Position numbers and translations under genes: made by a program. 64,000 nt of DNA from Semisulcospira habei (lineage: Eukaryota > Mollusca > Gastropoda > Semisulcospiridae): positions 190,887,664 through 190,951,663 of the forward strand of contig BTPG01000003.1 of assembly GCA_036245525.1 (NCBI GenBank). Direction: 5' to 3'. Positions 1-10,400 of this stretch are shown here, in pieces (position 1 is the stretch's first letter; every line of letters starts with the position of its first letter). The notes beneath the pieces are model-generated. The model saw nothing but the letters and a program-made list of their open reading frames with translations. It made no database searches and was not told the DNA's origin.

Positions 1-135
1 ACGATGACGATGCAGTGTACATCTGGTATCGTCTCGATGGCAGTCTGTTCAACCTCAGACGACTGCAGGCCCACACCAAAACCATAGACCAACTGATTCG
101 TGAGCTGCTCTTTGCTGATGACGCTGCCCTCGTTG

Positions 136-173
<38 letters not shown>

Positions 174-1054
174 CAGCGTATCACATCCTGCTTCCCAGAC
201 GCTGCCCAGCTCTTTGGACTCGAGGTCAGCCTGAAAAAGACAGAGGTCCTCCATCAGCCGGCACCCAAGGTAGAGCATCGCCCTCCCCACATCACCATCG
301 GCGATTTTAAACTGAAGTCAGTGCACCAGTTTACCTACCTTGGCTGCATCATCACATCAGACGCCAAGCTGGACAAGGAGCTGGACAGCAGGCTGGCAAA
401 AGCGAACAGAGCTTTCGGGCGTCTATATTAGCGGGTGTGGCACAATCAACAGCTGAAAACAGGCACCAAGATCAGCATGTACAGAGCTGTCGTCCTCACA
501 ACCCTGCTGTATGGTTCAGAGTCTTGGGCCCTCTACCGTAGCCAACTACGACTCCTCGAACGCTTCCACCAGCGCTGCCTGCGTACAATCCTGGGCATTC
601 ACTGGAGTGACTATGTCACCAACGTCGCGGTCCTTGAACAAGCAGAAACTGTGAGCATCGAGGCTTTGCTGCTGCGGACACAGCTCCGCTGGGCGGGGCA
701 CGTCTCCAGGATGGAGGAACATCGCCTACCCAAGATCACCCTGTTCGGCGAGCTCGCCACTGGACACAGACAGAGGGGCACCAAAGAAGAGATACAAAGA
801 CTGTCTCAAGAAGTCTTCATTCGCTGCGGACCCTGACACCTGGCGCTCCACCATGTACAAGGCAGCTGTCTCCTTTGAGGACTCGCGCAGAGCTAGCCCT
901 AAAGACAAGCGGCTCAGGAGAAAAAAACAGAGATGCCGCAACTCAGAACCCTGGCCAGACCTTCCTTTGCAGCCACTGCGGTCGAACCTGCCTGTCCCGG
1001 ATTGGCATCCGCAGTGACGAGCATGCCTGCAGACGTCGTGGGCAACCCCCATAG
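1..1054 (+). pseudogene. Non-LTR retrotransposon reverse transcriptase, C-terminal fragment, broken
   Basis: This is the C-terminal part of a LINE polyprotein; the 5' part is outside the window. The frame starting at 15 shows the RT catalytic motif LLFADDAALVAH, then FTYLGCIITSD, and after an in-frame TAG at 429-431 it continues with LLYGSESWALY and the QLRWAGHVSRM motif typical of the RT tail. A frameshift near 775 moves the reading to another frame, where residues such as DPDTWRSTMYKAA and a Cys-x2-Cys zinc-finger-like tail (CSHCGRTCLSRIGI) end at a stop at 1052-1054. A (GA)n run sits just after the FADD motif and codes for an Arg-Glu repeat. The stop and frameshift make it a dead copy. RTE-like by the look of the tail; the clade is uncertain. 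Confidence 0.85.
140..168. repeat. (GA)n microsatellite inside the RT fragment
   Basis: A run of about 14 GA units interrupts the region downstream of the FADD motif and translates as alternating Arg-Glu. It probably expanded after the element died. Confidence 0.9.
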
Positions 1055-1090
1055 ACTTTTCCTATAGTATCTTCGTTCGCGAAGTCAATG

Positions 1091-1801
1091 GGATTGGATT
1101 GTACATTACTTAACGTCCCGACAGCAACAAGGCTTTCTCAGGACGTGCCTGCACTGCTTGTGAAAAAATAATAAACAAAATATTGAATGCATGTCACCAG
1201 CCGGTCCAATACGTTAAATAAACCTAACACATGGGGCCTAAATAAAGCCAAGACCATTTAGCAACACACATCCAATATCAAGAGCTACAGGCAGCGCAGA
1301 CAGTAGGGAGAGTTTAAAATAGGAAAATACAGGTGAATGGACCAAGGGTAGACATTGATTGATTGTACATTGCTTAACGTCCCGACAGCAACAAGGCTTT
1401 CTCAGGACGTGCCTGCACTGCTTGTGAAAAAAATAAACTAAACAGAACATTGAATGTATGTCGCCAGCCGGTCAAACACATTAAATAAACCTAACACATG
1501 GGGCCTAAATAAAGCCAAGACCATTTAGCAACACACATCCAATATCAAGAGCTACAGGCAGTGCAGACAGTAGGGAGAGTTTTAAAAAGGCAAATACAGG
1601 TGAATGGACAAAGGGTAGACAGAAACACATGCCCCAGAATAGAGAAAACCCACCCTGTGGGGCTGACCAGGGTGACCCTGGGAACTAAAAAATACCTAAC
1701 CCCACCCAAGTCCCCCAGGGCAGACCCGGGTGGGGGCACCAAGGGTAGACAGAAACACATGCCCCAGAATAGAGAGGAAAACCCACCCTGTGGGGCTGAC
1801 C
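1091..1801 (-). mobile_element. S retroposon copy 1, 5'-truncated and split by copy 2
   Basis: This copy of the abundant S retroposon is flanked by cgcgaagtcaa on both sides (about 1078 and 1803), a target-site duplication. In the sense orientation (minus strand) it lacks the usual 5' end, as expected from target-primed reverse transcription. It is interrupted at 1355-1737 by copy 2. Confidence 0.8.
1355..1737 (-). mobile_element. S retroposon copy 2, nested in copy 1
   Basis: A full-length copy bounded by a 14 bp duplication, accaagggtagaca (1341-1354 and 1738-1751). That duplicated sequence is itself part of copy 1, so this is a nested insertion. On the minus strand the element starts CCCCCACCCGGGTCTGCC and ends with an ATCA-type tail. 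Confidence 0.9.
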
Positions 1802-1808
1802 CGCGAAG

Positions 1809-3063
1809 TCAAGCCAAGAACATGTCTTTGACCTGAGAGAGAAGCTGGAGGATACCTTCAGGGTGGCTCGAAAATAACTGGAAACAGGTACAGAGCAAGG
1901 AAAGCATTACTATGACCGTAAAGCCAAACCTCGACGCTTCCAGCCAGGTTACTCGGTGTTGGTTCTTCTCACCACCGACAACAACAAGCTTCTGACGTAG
2001 TGAAAGAGACCCTACGTGGTTGACGCAGTGGCTGGAATCAACGACTACAGAGACAAGATCAACAACAAGATACCACGCGAATCTGATGAAGAAGTACGTC
2101 GAGAGATGTCGTAAGGACAAACCACAACAAGCGGAATCGGTGCGTCTGGCTGACGAGAGACGACGAGAACCTGTTCAACCTAAACAAACTCCGACTCAAG
2201 GAGGGTGTTGAAGACATCCATATCGGTCAAAACCTGACACAGAGACAACACGAACACCTGAGAGCTCTGCCTACGCAGTTCCAACATCGGTTTACGCCTG
2301 ACCCGGGGACAGCAGACACTGCAGCATGAAGTTAATCTGACATCAAACGAGCCGATTTGTCTACCTTATCAGTTGATTGATTGTACATTGCTTAACGTCC
2401 CGACAGCAACAAGGCTTTCTCAGGACGTGCCTGCACTGCTTGTGAAAAAAAAAAAAAAAAAAAAAACTAAACAGAAAATTGAATGTATGTCGCCAGCCGG
2501 CCAAATACGTTAAATAAACCTACAACATGGGGCCTAAATAAAGCTAAGACCATTTAGCAACACACATCCAATATCAAGAGCTACAGGCAGTGCAGACAGT
2601 AGGGAGAGTTTTAAAAAGGCAAATACAGGTGAATGGACAAAGGGTAGACAGAAACGCATGCCCCAGAATAGAGAGAAAAACCCACCCTGTGGGGCTGACC
2701 AGGGTGACCCTGGAAACTAAAAAATACCTAACCCCACCCAAGTCCCCCAGGGCAGACCCGGGTGGGGGTCTACCTTATCAGACGAGGGACGAACTGAAGA
2801 AAGACATCAAGGAAATGCTGGACATGGAAGTCATCAGGGAGTTCAAGTCACCATATGCACCATATGGGGAGTGAGGAGGTTTGCGTTGTACCTTCAGGGA
2901 GTACCATTTGTGTTGCGGACCTTGAACTATCGTAACTCTGCCAAAGTCACAAACTCCCGTATCATGAGATGGGCAATGTTGTTACAGAACTTTAACATTA
3001 AGTTACAGTCAATCAAGGGTTCACAGAATGTCGGAGCGGATTATCTGAGTACAGCAGTTTAAA
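1809..3063 (+). pseudogene. Ty3/gypsy-like pol remnant with integrase-then-RT order
   Basis: Decayed LTR-retrotransposon coding sequence. At 1,830-2,130 it resembles the integrase C-terminal module (HYYDRKAKPRRFQPG, then YHANLMKKYVER) with several stops. At about 2,190-2,340 it reads like the linker before RT (LTQRQHEHLRALPTQFQ, PDPGTAD). RT N-terminal sequence (TRDELKKDIKEMLDMEVIRE) follows an S insertion, and after an internal deletion the RNase H C-terminus appears (RIMRWAMLLQNFN, IKGSQNVGADYLS). The order integrase, linker, RT, RNase H differs from canonical gypsy and recalls Gmr1-type elements. Non-functional. Confidence 0.75.
2372..2768 (-). mobile_element. S retroposon copy 3 inside the gypsy remnant
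   Basis: Full-length copy with a 12 bp target-site duplication, tctaccttatca (2360-2371 and 2769-2780). The duplicated bases encode the start of the RT motif, so the insertion split the gypsy coding sequence. Confidence 0.92.
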
Positions 3064-3235
3064 GGAACATTTCTTTTCTTTGTTCAGGACGGTTTAAAGG
3101 AACTGCGAGACAATTATTTCAGAAAAGTTTATTTGATTTAATTTTTGATATGGAGGTTGTTAGTGTTTATCGTTGTGTGTAGATTGACACTGCCACAATT
3201 GTGTTTTGTTGCGAAGAATCTTTTTGAAATTTCGT

Positions 3236-3400
3236 TCTAAAAAGGAAGGCAATGTTATGTTTGTGGTTGTGTTAATCTTTTTAGGGCACGTGTGTGTTGA
3301 TCATAGGAAAGAATGCGATGTTCAGTTGAGTTAATTTAGATTAGAATCATGTACCTTTTTAGTACGATTCCGCTTGAGAAACGTAAACACTAAGTGGTAT
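3236..3400 (+). other. Probable polypurine tract and start of a 3' LTR
   Basis: Downstream of the RNase H remnant an A/G-rich tract (aaaaaggaaggc, about 3239-3250) precedes TGTTATG, the usual layout of a polypurine tract followed by an LTR beginning TG. The LTR end was not located. Confidence 0.4.
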
Positions 3401-3402
3401 TA

Positions 3403-3470
3403 GCAAGAGGCATAGATCTTCACGTGCGCGCTCCCGTAAGTGCGGGGGCTCATGAGAATCTATGTCTAGC
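3403..3470. repeat. Family B hairpin, eroded
   Basis: Imperfect inverted repeat of the form GCAAGAGGCATAGATC ... GATCTATGCCTCTTGC around a GC-rich centre. Confidence 0.7.
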
Positions 3471-3608
3471 AACTGAATCGCCTTTACGTTTTCTCGGCAG
3501 TTGTGTTAGAGAGGTGACATCAAAACATTACTGCGCTGGTCTGAACAAGTTTCCCGACAAAAGCAAATTTGGACCAACACTTCTGATTGGTCTAAAATTC
3601 TGAAAAGT

Positions 3609-3672
3609 GCAAGAGATATAGATCCTCATGACTCCCCGCAATTGCGGTGGCTCACGAGGATTTATTCTCTTA
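3609..3672. repeat. Family B hairpin
   Basis: The inverted repeat tagatcctcatgac ... ctcacgaggattta surrounds ccccgcaattgcggtgg. Related to the hairpins at 4172 and 10102. Confidence 0.75.
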
Positions 3673-4129
3673 CTGACGTCATTCTGTACGCAGTGCACGC
3701 TGTGTATGTTCAGGCTGTAACCTTTTCTGTTTATCGTACCGGTGATAAGATGGTTTAGATTTCAGACGCACAATATACGTACAGTGGCAGTGAAGGGATT
3801 AAAAGCAGTCATGATGCACTTTGCAACCTACGGATACGCGTGCGTCAGCAGTTGCATTATTGTACGTTTCACAATCACGTCTATAGCACGAAAAACAGCT
3901 ATTCACCGTCATGGTGTTAAATACTATGCGTATAATGTATGGTTAAATCAATCTCTTCTTTCTTACTCCTCTGTTGTCTGTTTTTGTTTGGTTGTTTCCC
4001 CCATAGCCGTTCTCACGCTAAACCGCACCCGGAATCATCCCTAGCCTTTCCCCAAACCAGCCAAATCTTCACACGTAGTTCCCACACACTCTGTAACAAA
4101 TGTGCTTGCGCGCGAGCGCACACAAAGCT

Positions 4130-4369
4130 TTAACCCGTTCAGCACCGAGAAAATTTGAACACCACCCAACCTGCAGGAGGTATAGATCCTCACGAGCCCT
4201 CGCAGTTGCGGGGGCTCATGAGGATCTATGTCTCTTGCCGACCCCAATTCGAATCCAGGTTCCTGGGACAGCTATGGCCGTTTATGAACGACCATATTTT
4301 ACTCTATAGTGTTGAACGAACGAAGAATGCAGAAGCACAATCTGAACCAACTGGCGATGAACGGGTTAA
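4130..4369. mobile_element. TTAA-bounded miniature element, family B
   Basis: Starts TTAACCCGTTCAGCACCGAG and ends with GATGAACGGGTTAA as imperfect terminal inverted repeats; the hairpin core is at 4172-4238. TTAA at both ends and CCC/GGG termini resemble piggyBac-type elements. No coding sequence. Confidence 0.75.
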
Positions 4370-4419
4370 AATGCAATTTCAGATATTGACACACAATGTC
4401 AGGTAGGTAGTATACTCAC

Positions 4420-4524
4420 AGGCAACTTTGAAGCGTTCAATGACGGTCGGTTCAAGTTCTAACGTTCACCACTCGCAGAACTTTTCAAATGGATTGTTTT
4501 CCCTTCCGACCCTTCTCCTTTATA
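4420..4524 (-). promoter_or_regulatory. Orphan lipoxygenase-type promoter and 5' UTR exon
   Basis: On the minus strand a TATAAAGG box (4517-4524) is followed by a region matching the non-coding first exon of the two lipoxygenase genes, ending at a conserved donor: the last exon base is 4420 and the intron starts GTGAGTATA. The same arrangement occurs at 23.83-23.94 kb and 30.03-30.13 kb. It points transcription toward the left edge. Confidence 0.6.
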
Positions 4525-4830
4525 CTCGAACCACAGGACAAGATAACGTACATTGATTATGTCCCCCGACATCTCTGCTTCAAACATTTACAGTCTCTTA
4601 GCCGCTGTCAGAGGACGAACCTACTGTACGTTTCTTTTTCCTGTGCTAGCTAGGGAATAGACGGGAAGTGTTTCGCGCTCCACCAACACTATGAAGGAAA
4701 ACCACGCGATCGCGTTCTTGAAACCATTGGCCTGGACGAGTAAAGTTTAAGGCCTATGGCACGGCGCGGTATGGCTCGTCAGTATACTCCGATACAATTT
4801 ACTTTCCACACCACGGTTAAAACTCGCTCC

Positions 4831-5040
4831 TTAACCCATTACATTCCGAGGATGATTTTTTTTTTTAAAGCTCATTGTCCTATGAATGCTACATTACAGA
4901 TTAGGAGATAGACCCTTTTAGTTGAAGAGTGGTGCCAGAATAGCTTGGCGCCTCAGGCGCCAAGCTATTCTAGCACCACCCTTAAACTATCATAATAAAA
5001 TTTATTTCAAGTAGTGGTGTATCAGAATGAAAAGGGTTAA
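4831..5040. mobile_element. TTAA-bounded miniature element, family A (type 2)
   Basis: Starts TTAACCCATTACATTCC and ends AAAAGGGTTAA. The core at 4920-4990 is a hairpin, gtggtgccagaatagcttgg paired with ccaagctattctagcaccac around ggcgcc. Relatives lie at 46,997, 58,010 and 63,136. Confidence 0.8.
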
Positions 5041-6824
5041 AAAGATCGGTTTTGATCAATACATCCACGGGCACAATTTACCTCAAACGTTTTATGCAAG
5101 GATCATTTTCCCCCAACTACTGAAAACTTCCCTTCAAAACGTATGAACACATTTTCTTTAAAGCATATACAATTTTTAAGAAGCCACAACCATCTGTCAA
5201 GAAGTGTTTATCTTTAGAAGTAAACTACAAAGATGAGGATTTCATCCCCGAGTCAACCGTATTGTTTGGAGCTCACATGCGTTTTTGTTTTAATAACACT
5301 CAAGAGTTGTTCATATTTTTAAGCTTATCCTTCCGATCCATTTCCCTCCTCTCTAAGCCAACGTCTGATCAACACACATGCCGGTGCACACAAATAAAGA
5401 CGAAAATACGGTGTCTTTAGCACACTGTGGGCTCGATTAGCGACAGGAATTCTGAAGTAGAATAGCACGAGCAGCAAAATAACGTCACAATAAACCTGAC
5501 GTCATAGCATCGCTAGTCTCACGACGCTGTGTACACAGCGACGTATTTGAGGTTTCACGTCACTCATCCGAAAGGCACACAGCCTCTTCCACGGCCGATT
5601 TATTCCACATGGCCACTTCCAGCGTTGACCGATTCGAGTATATAGTGGTACCCAAAACTTGCAAAAACGAAATAATCACTTAAACAATTGAAGAGGTATA
5701 ACGCCGATTACGAACTCATTGAATGTCTATCTCCAAACTAGCTATATCCGAAATTCCAAGTGAATAGAACAAAAATTATAGATTCAAATTTGGGTCAACC
5801 GACCTAATATACTGAACGGCAATTTCTCTTGAACGAGTCAACCGGTTTGAATATGCTAGAAGTCTCTCCGAAATACACCTCGATCAAAACATTTACTAAT
5901 GCTCCAGGCCTATACGTACAAAACTCCGGAGACACTCGCGTCTGCATACATACACACTGCGCTTCCCGCCAAATGTACGGTCAACAGCGCGGTTAGCCTA
6001 GCTAGGCACGACGTAATTTTTGTTGTGTCATTTCACCGTCAGTCTGATGTGCGCCCGCATATTCGTCATTTGCATGCTACCGAACGTGCTCCGACGGCGC
6101 CCCCCCCCCCCCCCCCCCCAATCTCAAAGTCTATCGTATTTTCAATACGGTAGACAAGATAGGTCGACATTTTCATGAGATGCAAAAAGATTCACAAGGC
6201 AGTCGCCGATTGCAATGGAAACCGAACATAATTGCAGGTTTGTATAAAAGGGTGGTAACATGTGCGGTCGCTTACCTATTAAACCACACAGAAAAGCGAA
6301 CCTAGCGCGTGGGACAACTAATGTGCAGTGCAGAAACCTGAACATGTTTCACCAACGGTTTTATTACCGTTTGCTGCAAATCATGAAACACTGTCCGCTG
6401 TCACTACTAGCGATATAGATGAAAATAGGGCCGATATTCTTTATCAAAGCAGGAATATTTCCTGGATACATATGCAAATATACTGTGGCGCAAAAGAGAC
6501 ATTTTTGAAACGGATTCCTAAAATGTCGCCTTTTTGCGCCACAGTACACTTTTGGGATCAAGGTCACACGCCATCAAGCACAGAATCAATATTCAGCTTT
6601 CTGTAGACGTTTCCCATTTATTCTACATTCCGTCTTGAAACCCGAGAAAAAAAACCAGCAACGCCCAAAAAACTTTGCTTTCAACACAATAAAGAATCCC
6701 TAACAGCAGAAAGATACGCACGGTTTCAAAACCATTTCCTTCGAAGCACCAGTCTAAACTAAAGACAAATATTCATGGCTGCAACTCAATCTTCGCTGAA
6801 ATTTTGTAATTGTTCGTTGCAGTA
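5041..6824. other. No gene recognised
   Basis: About 1.8 kb without a recognisable coding region. It contains a poly-C run (about 6101-6119) and a hairpin at 6479-6545. This is sequence just outside the left boundary of the inverted duplication. Confidence 0.5.
6479..6545. repeat. Isolated inverted repeat
   Basis: tactgtggcgcaaaagagac at the left pairs with the reverse of gtcgcctttttgcgccacagta at the right across a short loop. No TTAA ends were seen and no second copy was noticed. Confidence 0.65.
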
Positions 6825-6952
6825 GGCCAGCGTAATGAAATTCCGAGGCCTGAACCCACAGACGAGGAAACATTCCGAGCACACGGAAACACCCCCCACA
6901 AACCACAGACACACACACAAGGACGCATACACGTGCAGCCGGTTGATTTTTT

Positions 6953-6958
6953 TTTATT
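6953..6958 (-). terminator. Polyadenylation signal of LOX-L
   Basis: AATAAA on the minus strand about 200 bases after the stop codon. The same signal and context occur at 42,277-42,282 in LOX-R. Confidence 0.7.
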
Positions 6959-7161
6959 TCCTTGTTTGTGACGTGGTCCTCAGAAAAATAATCAACACCA
7001 ATGGTTGAACACTGGTTGCCTCCAGCGAATCAGCGAATCGAGGGACACAACCAGTGTACAGTGGTCACTTGCACAAGGGTGCCAAGATCGATACTGCTAG
7101 ACTTGGTACCGTTTCTCTGAAGACTTCCTGCAAGCAAAGGTGTACTGAATATGTCAAGATC

Positions 7162-7440
7162 CTAGATACTGATGGAGTTGGGGATGAGCGCAGGGTTCAG
7201 GACATCGTAGCCGGGTTTTCGCGTCTTGTTGCGCTCCAGCACCGCCTTCTCAACCGTCTCTAGCTCCCTCTGGAAACGCTCGCCCACCATCACGGCAGGT
7301 GGATCGACGATGAAGGAGCCCAGTGGGGTGCCGAGGCGGGCGTTGCAGCGAGAGCTAAAGAGACTGACAGCTCGCATCGTGCGCAGGAGGGAGTTCTTGT
7401 CAGCAATCATCTTGGCAACGTCCACTTCGCTCCGAGGAAG
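7162..7440 (-). CDS. LOX-L exon 9 (C-terminus, iron-ligand Ile)
   Basis: 279 bases including stop. Ends NPALIPNSISI; the terminal Ile carboxylate is the fifth protein ligand of the iron. The acceptor is ttccag at 7441-7446 on the minus strand. Six residues differ from the LOX-R exon. Confidence 0.95.
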   Translation of the reverse strand, partial: LPRSEVDVAKMIADKNSLLRTMRAVSLFSSRCNARLGTPLGSFIVDPPAVMVGERFQRELETVEKAVLERNKTRKPGYDVLNPALIPNSISI

Positions 7441-10400
7441 CTGGAATGAAGCGACGATTCAACACTGTGCTGGTCTGTGACTCTGGACCTTACGGCCTCG
7501 AGGACGCAAGGTCCGAAGTCATAGACCAGTAATCAAATATGTCACATACGCAGCTAGTTTCACGTTTAGTGAAGTTTGCTGTAAATAAATACAGAAATTG
7601 CTTACTATGTAAATAAACAAATGAAGAGACAGGCACAAAGTTGTATAAAAAAAGGAACTACACAAATACAGTCTACAAACGGGTCATCAGTATATCGCGA
7701 TACCTGGGAACCATGAAGTCAGATCGCGTTATTCTCTATCACTATTGTATTGCTGAATTTAAAGACAAACCTCTTGGTTGGCAATACGGGCCTACGACAG
7801 CGAAGTCTGACGTCGGCGTGACAACCTTTTCCTCACCGGAATTCCGTGGGAGCTAGAGACCCCGACAGTGTTTTAACAGATACTGCAGGTTATTGGAGTG
7901 GCTAATACTGAGGCTGACCTCGATTTTAACCCTTTGGCTGTCGGTAGCGGTTTTTAGTCGCAATGATTCCTGCAGAATGTCGGGTGTTATTCCTGCAATG
8001 ATCATAGCGACAAATACCTCTACCGACACCCAAAGGATTAATATTTGCTAAAGGAATATGACCAGTTTCTGACCTTATCGGTGGGCGGGTCCCCCAGCAA
8101 GACAAACGGGTAGTTGGGAGCGTATCCGAAGTGGTCGTACTGGGGAAAGTTGACTGCCGCGTGCCCCACGCTGCACGTGAAGATGACGCTCGTGATCAGC
8201 AGCGCGAGCTGGTCGACCGAGGTCAGAGCACCGTGGGTCAGCGGGAGGCCGTGTATTCCGTAACCGCCCTCGGCGCGGGGCTTGACCAAAACAGCTGCCC
8301 AAGCCTGAACCTCCGAGTCTGCCTGGAGTTCCTTGTCGCCATGGTAGTAGATGTTGATGTAGGCCGTCGCGTACTTCTGAAAGGTCAGGAACGAATGTCA
8401 GAGAAATGTTAATACCAACAGCATTTACACAAATGTTTTGAAAAGAATTGCAATATCTCAGCGTCAGTGTATCGCCATACTTGGGCGCCAGTCAGCCAGC
8501 ATTATTCGAGTACGTGTTAACTCATTCGAGACGTGCCGTCTCCAGATACGCGACTTAAGCTGCGTATCCGGAGGCGGCACGTCCCGAATGACTTGTACTT
8601 TGTTCGGAAATGACAGGGTCAAAATTGCACATGCTTTGACGAAAACCTTAATCCAGGACAAACATGCAATATCGCATTTTTATCCGGCCTTCCGGTTTAG
8701 TTTTCGTCCACAGACGTGCAGTTTTCTGGCCTACTTCCAACCCTTCCGAGTGTCGGTAGCGGTTTACTGTAGGAATCATGGCGACCAGAAAACCGCTACC
8801 AACACCTAAAGAGCTAATTTAACCTCTGAAAACTCTGTATATACTTTTAGAAAGTAGCAACCAAGAAAAAGATGCTCTTAGCCTTACTTGGCGGTACACG
8901 GGACAGCGAAGGTGACATCTGCCCTAAGGCAACTCATAAGATCATTGTACATTGCTTAACGTTCCGACAGCAACAAGACTTTCTCAGGACGTGTCTGCAC
9001 TGTTTGTGAAAAAATATAAATATTGAATGCTTGTCAGCAGGTCCAATACTTTAAATAAACCTACGACATGGGGCCTAAATAAAGCCAAGACCATTTAGCA
9101 ACACACATCCAATATCAAGAGCTACAGGCAGCGCAGGCAGTAGGGAGATTGATTGTACGTTGCTTAACGTCCCGACAGCAACAAGACTCAGGACGTGCCT
9201 GTACTGCTTGTGAAAAAAATATAAAACAGAATATTGAATGTGGCCAGCCGGTCCAATACGTTAAATAAACCTACGACATGGGGAATAAATAAAACCAAGA
9301 CCATTTAGCAACACGCATCCAATATCAAGAGCTACAGGCAGCGCAGACAGTACGGAGATCGATTTTACATTGCTTAACGTCCCGACAGCAACAAGGCTTT
9401 CTCAGGACGTGCCTGCACTGCTTGTGAAAAAAAAACTAAACAGAACATTGAATGCATGTCGCCAGCCGGTCAAATACGTTAAATAAACCTAACACATGGG
9501 GCCTAAATAAAGCTAAGACCATTTAGCAACACATCCAATATTAAGAGCTACAGGCAGTGCAGACAGGGAGATTTTTAAAAAGGCAAATACAGGTGAATGG
9601 ACCTCAGGTAGACAGAAACATGCCCCAGAATAGAGGGGAAACCCCACCCTGTGGGGCTGACCAGGGTGACCCTGGGAACTATAAAGTACCTAACCCCACC
9701 CAAGTCCCCCAGGGCAGACCCGGGTGGGGGACAACAGCAGGTAGAGTTTTAAAAAGGAAAATACAGGTGAATGGACCAAGGGTAGACAGAAACATATGCC
9801 CCAGAATGGAGGGGAAAACCCATCCTGTGGGGCTGACCATGGTGGCCATGGGAACTAAATAGTTAACCCCACCCAAGTCCCCCAGAACAAACCCGGGTGG
9901 GGGGGGGGGGGGGGGTCCAGGCAACTCCAAGAGACCAGTTGCAAGAGCGAAAATAAATCTTCTGCAAGCTAATAGGTTGCCTGTTACAGTAGTCAAACCT
10001 TTAACCCCTTTCCTGCCAAGGTACGTATATTTAGTTTCTCAAATCTTTGCTTATTCAACGACCAAAAGATATCCAAGAAACATGGACGTCAAGTGGTCGC
10101 AGCAAGAGGCATAGATCCTCATGAACTCCTGAAGTCGCGGGGGCTCACGAGGATCTACGCCTCTTGCAGCTGGATTGCGTTCACGTTTCTCGGCAGTGAA
10201 GGGGTTTATGGTTTGTGTAAACCGAGGCCTCGTAGCGATCCAGTCGGGAGCAAAGCACAACGTGACAAAACGTTCGCAACCACCCCGCAAGCCTTTCGCT
10301 CGCGAACAGGCGGACGTCGAACGACTCCTGATCCATCGCCGACAACCCGCTTGGGAGCACAAAAGACCCTGATGGCGTTACAAGATCTGGGATGTTTGGC

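Larger units (their letters stand above)
3800..4700 (-). repeat. Third copy of the lipoxygenase 5' flank / first intron block
   Basis: This block aligns by eye with 23.25-24.05 kb and, inverted, with 29.9-30.9 kb, the promoter, non-coding exon and start of intron 1 of the two lipoxygenase genes. Shared landmarks are the TATA-containing segment, the exon ending before GTGAGTAT, an intronic stretch around gggaactacgtgtgaagatt, and an element ending near gaatagctg. A TTAA-bounded hairpin element (4130-4369) is inserted in its intron part. No lipoxygenase coding exon follows to the left within the window. Confidence 0.7.

Noticed and set aside
1561..1836. Repeated open frames with MQTVGRVLKRQIQVNGQRV and similar at many sites
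   Set aside because: They lie antisense inside every S retroposon; conservation comes from recent copying, not from protein function.
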